NCBI GenBank assembly: GCA_018287875.1
Contig: JAGVVL010000010.1
Span: forward strand, 1-64,000
Length of the DNA: 64,000 nucleotides
Direction of reading: 5' to 3'
DNA from: Nigrospora sphaerica
Taxonomy: Eukaryota > Ascomycota > Sordariomycetes > Amphisphaeriales > Apiosporaceae
In this document: positions 23,204 to 32,908 of the stretch, piece after piece
How positions within the stretch are numbered: position 1 is the first letter of the stretch
How the letters are laid out: each line of letters opens with the position of its first letter
Translations under genes and position numbers: made by a program
The notes under the pieces: model-generated
What the model saw: only the letters and a program-made list of their open reading frames with translations
What the model was told of the DNA's origin: nothing
Databases searched by the model: none

Positions 23204-23244
23204 CGCACGGGCCACGGTAGGTATCGCCTACTGTGGCTCGTGCG
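23204..23244. repeat. Imperfect palindrome in the spacer between the two MULEs
   Basis: Two 18-bp arms (CGCACGGGCCACGGTAGG and CCTACTGTGGCTCGTGCG) around a 5-base loop, matching at 16 of 18 positions. Both mismatches are C to T. The motif CGCACGGG is the same as in the MULE ends, so the spacer may itself derive from an older MULE terminus. Confidence 0.7.
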
Positions 23245-23436
23245 AGGCCTCCACTCCACGGGGCTCCCAATAGGCGCACGGGTACCCGTGCGGATAAAAT
23301 CGCACGGGACCCGTGCGGATTCTGTTATAGCTTAGCGTGCCTTGGTTCCGGCCGACATCGCACACTTTACGCGCTATAGAACGCGCTGAGACGCGCTCGC
23401 GTGTTACTTTTGTCACCATCACCATCCTAAGACTTG

Positions 23437-26075
23437 TCTTGCAATGGCAGCTATTACCAATATCCACCAAAATTCCCCGACGACTGTCTTCCTCCAGAAA
23501 GCACCTACGAGTCCCGAGATGCCTTAGTCACAGCTATCAACAAGTGGGCATACACCAGAGGTTACGCCTTCGTTACAAAAAGGTCAACAAAGGAGAAGAC
23601 TGGCAGGCTCTCGGTCGTACGCATGTGATCGGTCATGCCGCGAATACGCCTCCGGAAAGGCCCGCCAGCGAAAAACATCTACGCGCAGTAACAACTGTCC
23701 GTTCTCGGTGCTAGCAAAAGAATCACGAGGCGGGGATACATGGACATTGCGACACCGGCCCGATCCGCAGTTTGCCCAGCACAACCACGAGCCGAGTCTA
23801 CACCCATCCGCCCATCCTAGGCATCGCGCACTTGATACCGAAACAAAGACCCGCCTCTCCAGCCTTTCGAATGCTGGCGTCCCACCTAAGGAGATTCGAA
23901 CGTACATACGCCAGAACACGGGTTCCATTGCAACGCAGCAAGATATCTACAACCGTATCGCGGACAGCAGGCGCGAGATATGCGAAGGGCAGAGCACGAT
24001 CAATGCCCTAGCTAATCAGCTTGACCGTGAAGGGTTCTGGAGCCGTTTACAGCTCGATTCGGAGAACCGCGTTAAGGCTTTACTTTCGCGCATCCAGAGT
24101 CGCTGAACTATCTTCAGGCTTATCCGGATGTTTTGATTCTCGACTGTACCTACAAAACGAACAAGTACGGAATGCCGCTCCTAGATATGATCGGGGTAGA
24201 CGCTTCTCAACGGTCCTTCTGCATCGCATTTGCATTTCTTAGTGGAGAGAGCGAGGGAGATTTCATTTGGGCTTTAGAGCGTCTACGGTCACTCTACGAA
24301 ATCAGCAAATCCCGCCCACCTTCAGTCATTCTTACCGATCGATGTCTTGCTTGCATTAACGCGATTAAAGTATGCTTTCCTCTGCTACTTCATTGCTATG
24401 CCTTTGGCATGCGAACAAAGCCGTCCTTCGTTACTGTCAGCCATCATTTGCTACCCAGCCACAACTCCGAGACTCCGAAGCCGACAGATCTGCAAGCCTT
24501 AAAGAGTGGAACAACTTTTACCAGCATTGGCACCAAATCATTCGCTCTCCTACCGAGGAAATATTTAACACCCGTGTGTCTATATTTGAACAGCGCTATA
24601 TTACGACACATATTCGGGACGTGGCCTACGTTAAGGAGACATGGCTCGACTTATATAAGGAAAAGCTTGTGAAGGCCTGGGTTGACAGCTACCCTCATTT
24701 CGGCAATGTTGTCACTTCGCGCGTCGAAGGCATTCATGCTCTTCTTAAAAGCCATTTAAAAAAATCAACACTTGATTTGTTTGAGGCTTGAGGGCTATCA
24801 AGCACGCGTTGATGAACCAACTTGGAGAACTAAGGTCCAACCAGGCAAAGCAGCAGATTCGGTCCCCGATTGAACTGTCCGGTCCACTCTATAGTGTGGT
24901 ACGGGGCTGGGTATCACACGAGGCTCTTCGAAAGGTTGAAGAGCAGCGGAAGCTCCTCCCGATAAGCGGTCCGCTACCACGCTGCACAGGCGCATTCTCT
25001 CGGTCGCAAGGCCTGCCATGCGTTCACACACTTGAGGCTTTGTTATCCGAAGGTAAAGCTCTCTATCTCGGGACTTCCATTCTCATTGGCACCTAGTCCG
25101 AAGTGGTGCCAAACCTTTCCTTCAAGAGCCTCGCCAGCGTATCGACTTAACAGCTGCCAAGTCCTCTTTACCACGGTCAAGCAATCGACGGGAGCCCAGC
25201 GGCTTTGAGGCCGTTGAAACCGCAACTAAACGAAATGGTCCAGCAATATGTACCAGATGCAACCGTCTAGGCCATTCGAGGGTGTCTCAATCATGCCCCT
25301 AAGGCACGCGGAGCTACAACTTCGTGTAGAGGCGGCGGCATCACAACAGCTGCAAACAGTACCGGAACCCCTAGCCGACATACCAATGTCTGAAGCTATG
25401 TCCGAGTTATTAGCGTCTGGACCTCCACATGAGTCTCCCGCCCCGACTTCCTGTCCGACTCGCCGACTCAAGAAGATGCCACGGAATATATCCTAGAAGA
25501 GATCGAAGCTCAGCTTTCAGAGGAGGTCGAAGCTCAGCTTTCAGAGGAGATCGAAGCTCAGCTTTCAAAGGAGATCGAAGCTCGACCTACAGAGGAGGTT
25601 AATAACCAGTCTTCGAGACGAGTTAAAGATCAAGCCTCAGGACAAGTCGAAGAACAGCAGCAGGCTCTAGAGCAGCCTATAAAGTACACCGACCCAAAAG
25701 CGATATACCAAAGATATGTCGTAGAAAGAGAGGTCTGGAAGAAGACCCTACCTCCGGGCACTTATTCTAATAACCAGATGTACAGGAAGGCAATGGGGTT
25801 ACCACTACGGTATAGCAAAGCGGAGTACGATTGGTGCTTAGATTATAAGCAAATGACGAGGCGTTGTTTAACGCCAAAGGGGACGGGACTGGACAAAGGA
25901 GGAAATGATGGCATATCTAGACTGGGAACGATCTGAGACGGAGCGGATCGATGCTCAGGTGGCAGAAGAGTCGGCAAGCAGCCTACCTAACCGGAGAGGC
26001 ATGGGAAGCCTTTGGAGAAGGGCAGGACAAGACTGCGAGGAGCAGCAGACTATATACGCAGCAAGATTCGTATAG
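23437..26075 (+). pseudogene. MULE transposase of copy B
   Basis: Same domain order as copy A. This copy keeps DDCLPPESTYESRDALV but has lost two bases at TCGTACGCATG (about 23620) and one T at ACTTTCGCGC (about 24088), both intact in copy A. Further shifts lie near 24416 and 25075. The TGA at 24789-24791 is shared. The tail contains four tandem 24-base units encoding EIEAQLSE-type octapeptides (25498-25595). An unfamiliar conserved segment follows (IYQRYVVEREVWKKTLPPGT, MYRKAMGLPLRYSKAEYDWC, WTKEEMMAYLDWERSETER in the intact frame of copy A) and ends at 26075. No single full-length frame is present. Confidence 0.85.
25498..25595 (+). repeat. 24-bp tandem repeats in the MULE transposase tail
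   Basis: Four units based on GAGATCGAAGCTCAGCTTTC, each encoding eight residues of the type E-I/V-E-A-Q-L-S-E. Copy A carries the same array at about 20870-20970 with small indels. Confidence 0.8.
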
Positions 26076-26440
26076 CGGAAAGTAATTGAAGAGGTACAGG
26101 ATAACGACGAGCTGGTTGCGGTATCCTAGACGAAAGCTGGGCTGTGCTAATTACCATACTACATAGGAGAGGTGCGATGTCGGCCGGAACCAAGGCACGC
26201 TAAGCTATAAACAGAATCCGCACGGGTCCCGTGCGATTTTATCCGCACGGGTACCCGTGCGCCTATTGGGAGCCACTCCACGGGGGCGCCCATAGGGCGA
26301 CCGGTACAGGGGACCGTGCCAGAAGCGGCACGTAGTATAGCCTAGAGGAACGGGAAGAGCGTATATTAACAGGTGTCGAGTTCGTACTGTTAGTATATTC
26401 CATAGTACATAGTATTCCATAATAGTATATTCCATATATA

Positions 26441-26509
26441 TTTTCACGGTTCAAGGAACGAGTGATCTGACGATGCCCTAAAGGTTCTTATTGAGGTGCG
26501 AAAACTACA
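26441..26509 (-). repeat. LTR-end-like remnant, inverted relative to 63131-63197
   Basis: The reverse complement (GTAGTTTTCGCACCTCAATA...CGTTCCTTGAACCGTGA) matches 63131-63197 over about 65 bases with scattered differences. Confidence 0.65.
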
Positions 26510-26518
26510 AATGAAATA

Positions 26519-26549
26519 CGCACGGGATCCCATGCGTCTATTGGGAGCC
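26519..26549 (-). repeat. Remnant of a MULE terminal repeat
   Basis: CGCACGGGATCCCATGCGTC-TATTGGGAGCC closely matches the end of the MULEs (CGCACGGGTACCCGTGCGCC-TATTGGGAGCC). The differences are mainly C/T and G/A changes. A third MULE once ended here. Confidence 0.7.
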
Positions 26550-26976
26550 GCCTGGGAGCCGAGTCAAGCCGAGCCGAACGGCATGGACATTGGCCGCGAT
26601 ACGTAGCTATGCTAACTAGGAGAGCGGGCATAATGGGTGTCAGTAACCGAAGGCTGGTTTCAGCCGAGCTCAAGTCTCACGAGATCATTGGTGACCTCCA
26701 GCCATCTTAAATCATTATTACTTGAGCTATCATAAAATTATGCCGTAGTTGACTTTACATTCATTAATTTCATGTTTAAAAAAGTAGACGCGGTCGGGCA
26801 CGGATTGTGGTAAATATAGTAGTAGGTAACAGCTCCCTTATGAGCATGTAGTGCATGATCGCGGCTAACAAAAGCCGCTGATTCGTTGCATGCAACATCA
26901 CAAAGTGTGTTGCCGTTAAGGGGACGCGCGCGCTTGCATGAACAACATCTGCTTACTTCAGTAGGTGTCTCCAAAA

Positions 26977-28347
26977 ATGTACCTATTTAATGTGTATCCA
27001 AGGCGCAAGTTTCGATACTTGGAAGAACCGCACAACCTTGCGCACTCTCTCGGCTCACGGACAATCCTAGCCTCCAATATGCTGCCCTCCAGAGAACGGC
27101 CAATACGTACACCTCCAAAGCCGCTGGTAATCAGATGGTCGAAGAGGAGGGTGCCCACAATAAGCCATCGAAACATCACTATTGACATGCACTGGTACAG
27201 GCCTTGGGTTAAGAAACGTCTCAGAGATCTGCCACCATTTTTGCTGGATATCGAAGCCTCCGGAGTGCCTCTGGCTAAGCCTGGTGGCTTCGAGCAATTA
27301 TCTGACGCCATCGGCCGGTTCGTCCTTCAGACCGAAGGCACGAGCATCGACGAGATCATCGAACACCTATGCAATACAGGTGTTTTACGAAAGCGCCAGG
27401 ACGCGCATCCAAACTCTTACCGACTCCTCGTTTTCGCTTGCCTGGGTTGGCAAAGCATGTTGTTTCTACCAGCTTTCAATGTGTGTTCATTTATGGAGCT
27501 GGCCATTCATCACGACGATAGTCAACCCGACTCTGGATTGGTGTTTGACACATTCCGGGTCCCTGCTGACCTTTCGGACCGGCCCTTGTCGATCCTACTG
27601 AAAGGCTTCGGCAACGTTCTCCCTGCAAGGTCGACGAGAGCAACGCCCTCAGCAATCGAGACGTCAAAGTCTGCCCCGTCGTGGAAAGCCTTGTGGCCGG
27701 AAGAGACGAATGCCTATTTGCTCCACGTACTTCTGCGCGTGCGCTTGCGCTGGGTAGACTGCTTGGCCCTCCACCTGGATTACGACAAGTCAACCCAAAC
27801 GCTGTGTCTCTTTGCATACCCATCCATATGCGCCTCGATGCTTGCTTCCCAAGGCACCATCTTCGCGTTCGCCAGCGTCGAGATAGATGCCGCCGATCCT
27901 CGCGCTGACAAGGGAGAGATCGATAGTTTCTTGCGCGAGGTCCTTCTCTCCTATCGACTTCTTTTCGCACAGTGTCCGAAGTCCCGGAAACTGTTCCGAC
28001 ATGTCGGCCCCTCCGCACAAACGCCGGAAAACGTGCCAGACACGCTATTGCAACAGCTCTGCACAAGCAAACAGTTGCCAGGAACCGGCATGGACTGGGT
28101 TCCAGACGACCGTGCGGTCTACTACGCGGCAAAGGACTTCGGCATCCTGCATGATCGGGTCGAGTTGCTTAGCAAGGAGTTGGAGAAAGCCAGGCCCAGG
28201 TCTGTGGGAGATCTCGTCCACGATAAGCGGGATGCAGTGCAGTACTGGACGTTTTGGTCGATTTCAATAATTGGTGGCATCGGTATTGCTCTGAGTCTCA
28301 TCCAGGTCGTTTTGCAATGTCTTCAATTGGCGCAGGGTGGCGATTGA
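26977..28347 (+). CDS. Intact fungal protein of unknown function with a C-terminal membrane helix
   Basis: A single uninterrupted frame of 456 codons from ATG 26977. The conserved body includes FEQLSDAIGRFVLQTEGTSI, LLVFACLGWQSMLFLPAF, DLSDRPLSILLKGFGNVLP, ETNAYLLHVLLRVRLRWVDC and DSFLREVLLSYRLLFAQCPK. Near the end VQYWTFWSISIIGGIGIALS and LIQVVLQCLQL form a membrane helix. The pattern belongs to a widespread Pezizomycotina family that I know only as hypothetical. There are no frameshifts and no RIP-like stops despite lying between MULEs and the receptor genes, so it is probably functional. Its position beside two NLR genes suggests, without proof, a role in the same self/non-self system. Confidence 0.8.
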   Translation: MYLFNVYPRRKFRYLEEPHNLAHSLGSRTILASNMLPSRERPIRTPPKPLVIRWSKRRVPTISHRNITIDMHWYRPWVKKRLRDLPPFLLDIEASGVPLAKPGGFEQLSDAIGRFVLQTEGTSIDEIIEHLCNTGVLRKRQDAHPNSYRLLVFACLGWQSMLFLPAFNVCSFMELAIHHDDSQPDSGLVFDTFRVPADLSDRPLSILLKGFGNVLPARSTRATPSAIETSKSAPSWKALWPEETNAYLLHVLLRVRLRWVDCLALHLDYDKSTQTLCLFAYPSICASMLASQGTIFAFASVEIDAADPRADKGEIDSFLREVLLSYRLLFAQCPKSRKLFRHVGPSAQTPENVPDTLLQQLCTSKQLPGTGMDWVPDDRAVYYAAKDFGILHDRVELLSKELEKARPRSVGDLVHDKRDAVQYWTFWSISIIGGIGIALSLIQVVLQCLQLAQGGD

Positions 28348-28587
28348 TGGTAGCATAGGCAGCGAAACTGGGTCTACTCAACGCCACTGCGGGGTCGATG
28401 TGTGGGTGTTCCCCCAACTCCCACGATTTACGTCAGCCGTAGATGCGCCGACACCGCAATGAATGGCCTATAACCCCGCTCATGAGGCATATGTTCTCTT
28501 CGATCGGCTTTTTCTTCCCGAACGATCCTCCAATTTTCCCCCAAGTCCCATACCAGACCTCGCAGCTCTTAGCTAAACCTGAACAAA

Positions 28588-29036
28588 ATGGCCGTTAAGC
28601 ATATTGTATTATTTCAATTCAAAGCAGATGCACCGCCAGAGGCCGTGCAGGATGTATGTCCCGGTCGAACCATGCCCATGTGAACACCGTGGATAAAGCA
28701 ACTGACCGAAGTCACCGCAGGTATGCACCAGCATGGTCTCCTTAAAGGACGAATGCCTGCATCCGGCGTCTCAGATGCCGTACATTAAATCGATGTCCGG
28801 AGGCAAAGATAACTCCCCGAGAACCTACAGGTATGCTTTTTCGGCGACATATCTTCATGCAATTCTGACGGCTTTCGTAGAACGGCATTCAGTATGCCTT
28901 TGTCGCTGAGTTCGAAAGTCTGGAGGATAGAAACTACTATGTGGCCGAGGACCCGGTGCACCAGTCATTCGTGAAACGCGCAGGACAGATCATCGAGAAA
29001 GCGATCGTTGTTGACTACACCATTGGGGCTTTTTAG
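28588..29036 (+). CDS. Dabb (stress-responsive A/B barrel) domain protein, three exons
   Basis: Exons 28588-28653, 28721-28830 and 28881-29036, with introns GTATGT...ACCGCAG (67 bp) and GTATGC...TTCGTAG (50 bp). The protein starts MAVKHIVLFQFKADAPPEAV and continues LKDECLHPASQMPYIKSMSG, GIQYAFVAEFESLEDRNYYV, DPVHQSFVKRAGQIIEKAIV and VDYTIGAF-stop, the whole length of a dimeric alpha/beta-barrel Dabb protein. The exons total 332 bases. One missing C in the C4 run near 28814 (AACTCCCCGAG) would restore SPENLQ and give 110 residues. Family members include stress proteins and some metabolite cyclases. The activity here is unknown. Confidence 0.8.
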
Positions 29037-29099
29037 AATGGGTCAGTAGGCATAGCGAAGAGTCCATCGGTGCAGGAAACTAGAGTGCATGCTTGCCAT

Positions 29100-32000
29100 C
29101 TACCATAGCATCCAGCTGACAAGGTTCATATATGCCTCATCGCTATCATCCTTGTCAGCTTCGCCGTATTTCAGTGCGCGCCGAATCATTCCGGCGTCAC
29201 GCCTCAGCTGCTCACACAAATCTTGCGCAGTCCCAATTTGCCCCTCCACGCCGGCGAGAAACCAGAATGCCCGAGCTTGGTGTGGCTTGATCTCCTGCAT
29301 GCCCATGTTCATTTGGGTGATCTCTCGCAAGAGCTTTGCAGACAGCACATACTCGCCGTCTTCGCTCAGCATGAGGGCAAGGTGAAACAAGGAATCCGCC
29401 ACCCTGGGGCCACCGTTTTCCCCAAAAATCCCTCGCCGAATGTCCACTGCGCGAGAAGCGAGTTCTCGACCGGCGGCTTTTTCTTGAAGCGCCCAGAGGA
29501 TCCTGGCCAGCAGCATAATGTCGCCGCTATGTTTCGGGTAGCGCGACCTCTCAATCTCTTCTTGGCAGAGACCTTGGAGCTTCCAGCACTTTTGTAAAGC
29601 TTCTAGCGCCTCCGAGGGTTGGCCATCGCGCAGGCAGGCCATCGCACGAATCGCATCGGTGCGTGCCATATGCGTAGGATCGTGTGCAAGGTGGATTGCA
29701 GTCGCTCGCTCAATGTATTCGAAAGCTTTTGGCATATCGCCGATCTCAGTGTAGCTGCACGCAATGGAATCGTATACGTCGGCGATCGATGGTGAGTCGG
29801 CTTCTTCGGTTCTGCGGCGGATGGAGAGTGCCTTGGTATATGCGCCGAGAGCAACACGCGGCTGGGCAATATCTAGTGAGATGTGGCCTAGCATACGATG
29901 TGCTTGCGCTGCCATTGCGTTGAACTCATCTTCACTAGTACCTATCCCAAACTCGATAAAAATTTGGGCAAGGTACGGCTGCTCCTTTTCCCAAAGGTAT
30001 CTGTCATCGATTAGTTGACAAAAGCCATTAAACCGAAAATGCAAAGCCTCTTACGTTCCGGCCCGGTAGACGAGTTCGACCCAGGTATCAGGACTCCTAG
30101 GGCGAAGACCGTGGTCTCTCACCAAGTTCATCAGTCGGCTAATATGAGGAAGCACCGCCCCACATGTTTCCCAGGCTTCGTAGCCATGTCCCTGGTACGG
30201 CCCGCGGCGGTTCCACGTATTCGGAAAGGCAGAAGAGAGCATCTCGATCACTCCGTCCAAGTATCGAAGCTTTTCCCCTAAGGAAAGCCTAGCAAAGACA
30301 GTCTTTTGTATCAATCGGTGCATTGACAGTGCCTTCGAAGTAGGTGATCTCGTAACAAGTGAATTTCTTATGAGTTCCGTCACAGCATCGCCAAACCTAT
30401 CTGGGTTAGTCCATGCGCATTTGAAGAGGTATTTACTCACTCAAAATCGTCTAGAAGGAATTCCCAGGAGGGATGGCCGAGTCGGGCTTTGGTCTGATTG
30501 ATCAAATACTCGGGAATATGGTCCGGGTCGAAAAATGCCAACACGTTGTGCAGGACTTTGGCCTGGTCCGATAGTTGCTCAAGCGAGATGTTCCAAACCG
30601 TGTTGACCGTATGCTCATAGCCATCGAGTGCTTGTGACCGAGCGAACACCTTTTCTGCCGATTTCTGGAACAGGGGAAGGAATTCACTGAACGACCTGTG
30701 CCCATCTGAGATGAAGGTAGCAACCTGGCCCATGGCCAGTGGCAATCCGCCCAGCAGGCGACATAGCTCCATGGCCGCAGACTCATCGTCATCCTGAGAA
30801 GGACGTTTTCCTGAAAGGGCGTATATAACTTCGGCTGACGGTTCGAGACCGAAACATTCGAGATGAAGTGTATTGTTGGTTCGTCTTGATGCAACTGAAG
30901 GAGACCGTGTAGTGATGATGACTGAGGCATGGGGGCTGGCCGGCCAAAGCTGCTCCAGGATATCTGCATCATCGACGTTGTCGAAAACCAACAAGAAATT
31001 TTTGCCGGATGTGTTTAGCCAATTTTTGAGCCGTTGTACCGCTTGGCCGTCATCCGTTCGATCCTGATCGTCAACCAAACCTAGTTGCTTAGCGAAGGCG
31101 GAAAGGGCTTGCAAAAGCTTAATTTGGGATTCTGCCGGGACCCAAGCAATTAAATCGTAGACGTCCAAGGAAGTATTGGCATATTTGAGGGCCAGCTGAG
31201 TTTTCCCCACGCCACCGATGCCATGGATTGCAAGGGCGCGCATTTCCTGCCGATTTTCCTCAGGATCTAGTGCCTCCTTGAGGGTGCGCACTTGACTTTC
31301 TCGGCCAAAGAAGCGCAGATTCAATCCGTGGGGAATACTGTGGCAAGGCAAGCTCACGTTAGAGACCCTCGACTTCTTGGCGTTCTGGATAGTAGCCACA
31401 GTCTCCGCGGTTTTCGATTCCCTCGACAACCGTATCATATCCGCAACTTCATCAATCCTCCGAGAGTATCTTTGAAGTTTCTCTTTCGTCTCAGCAAAGT
31501 CGTTTTTGAAACGTGACCAAGCGACAGGATTTCGCCCAATGTTGGGATTGTTGCGGAAGAATGCCACGGCATAGGCACAAAACACGATGATCTCGCTGTA
31601 CATATCGAGCAGCGCCTTCTCCAAAGTGTCCGTCATTGGAAGCTCTTTCTCATATTTCTGGATGCGGGGCAATGTCTGCTGCAGGCTGCCCAGCATTTCG
31701 ACGAGCTCTGCTAGGACAGGTTGGGCATTCTTTTTGTCGTCAGCGCCTGTCCAGTGGATATGATTCGAATCTCACTACCTACCATGATCATGAGGCGAAT
31801 GGAACCCCAAAGAATTACCGCCACTTTGCCATCCATTCCGAGCGCCCAGGCAATTACAGCGGCGAAGTCACTGAACCCCAAAAGCACCGGTTTCAATTTC
31901 GTCAGAGTCTTTGTCCAGGAGGCAGATGACTTGGTCTCAGGAAGTACAGTGGTCTCGATTTGGCTGAGTAGATCCTCCGGCGTTGTTACGTCCCACAAAT

Positions 32001-32139
32001 TCTTCTCGATGGTTGTATCTTTAACGCCTCGTATTCGAGTCTCTGCGAAGTACCGCTCGAGAGCTGCTTGCCAGATGGGGCTAGAGCTCGTCTGCGGTTC
32101 CTCAACCGCAGTGGCAGCTGTTTCTGCCGTATCGACCAT
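29100..32139 (-). CDS. NLR/STAND receptor: helical N-terminus, NB-ARC, TPR (957 aa)
   Basis: Start ATG 32139 (MVDTAETAATAVEE). An upstream in-frame ATG at 32214 is less likely. Exons 31779-32139, 30441-31710, 30055-30396 and 29100-30000 sum to 2,874 bases, exactly 958 codons, with GT-AG introns of 68, 44 and 54 bases. N-terminal ~270 residues: helical region (ALERYFAETRIRGVKDTTIE). NB-ARC: Walker A GIGGVGKTQLA near residue 285, Walker B LLVFDNVDDAD near 360, ITTRS and the GLPLA motif. A winged-helix-like part precedes TPRs in the last exon (YTKALSIRRRTEEADSPSIA, YDSIACSYTEIGDMPKAFEY). Such proteins are nucleotide-driven switches. In fungi several control heterokaryon incompatibility. Divergent to the HET-NACHT gene. 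No frameshift or stop. Confidence 0.9.
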
Positions 32140-32908
32140 CGCGATGAAGAAGCCGGGACTCTGGTTTGTTGTAGATAGATATGGTTGATGCACAAATCGC
32201 TGTTGCCATTCCATCGATAGCTGGGGAAAATCTTACTAACTAGGCGGGGAGCGGGGAACGGGGAGCGGGGTATCCCAACGTGACCCGTCGTGTGGCTCGG
32301 CGTCTCCTAGGCCTGGCCCACGCATGGTGCATGAGCTACGGTGCCGAGAACGTTAATAAACAAAGTCTGCTTGCAACGAATAGTGCATCCATTCTGCGTT
32401 TGTCCTTCTTCTTTGTTGTTGAGCAATTGTTCGCGCTATTCAGCTAACGTATTGGTACCTGTCGTCCGTGATACAAGGCATAGGCGGTATAGGCCGACCT
32501 GTGACGGCCGCCACCCGCAGTCCTAGCCCCGCCTAGTTAGCTCCATGAGACCAGTAGTTGGATTCAGTGGGAGCCACCGCAATCGCAGCGAAGACCTGGC
32601 AATCGGTGTGCGAGCGGTTGCAGAGGCCCATGCTCATGCACAAGGTACTTCCTGTGCTGGAGATGATGTAAACGATATAAATGTACAGTATACTGAAGAC
32701 CCCACAAGGCTATTTCTTGCATAGCTTCGCCACAACAATTGGAAGCGCTAAACCCGTGCGACGTTCAAAAGGCTGCATGTGGGGATGAGCTTTGATCATC
32801 TCACCTACCCCTCTTTTCAGTCTTACGTCTGACAGCCTCCTTTCTAAACTATTCGTGTCTCTGTATTGCTTCTCTCGTTCTGGCTTGCAGTAGCTACTAC
32901 GCCTGACC
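32140..32908. promoter_or_regulatory. Shared bidirectional upstream region of the two receptor genes
   Basis: 769 bases lie between the start codons of two divergently transcribed receptor genes. It contains a four-block G4 motif (32246-32270) near the NB-ARC gene, a GATATAAATG TATA-like element near 32675 on the plus side, and a pyrimidine-rich tract ending in TTCTCTCGTTCTGGCTTGCAG just before ATG 32909. No ORF of interest is seen. Confidence 0.55.
32246..32270 (+). promoter_or_regulatory. G-quadruplex motif
   Basis: Four GGGG runs separated by three-base loops AGC, AAC and AGC. It begins 107 bases upstream of the NB-ARC start codon, with the G-rich strand being the template strand for that gene. 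Confidence 0.75.

Larger units (their letters stand above)
23262..26274 (+). mobile_element. MULE transposon, copy B (3,013 bp)
   Basis: Same ends as copy A (GGCTCCCAATAGG...CCTATTGGGAGCC) and flanked by a different perfect 9-bp duplication, ACTCCACGG (23253-23261 and 26275-26283). The different duplications show two separate insertions rather than one inverted duplication. Only 57 bases separate the two elements' duplications. Together they make an almost perfect 6-kb palindrome. Confidence 0.95.
26284..26976. other. Transposon debris upstream of the receptor island
   Basis: No gene. Two recognisable remnants lie within it (26441-26509 and 26519-26549, listed separately). Around 26390-26440 there are several imperfect copies of ATAGTATATTCCATA. 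Confidence 0.5.

Noticed and set aside
20194..26274. A single 6-kb inverted duplication (segmental palindrome)
   Set aside because: Each half has its own complete terminal repeats and a different perfect 9-bp target duplication, so two insertions explain it better.
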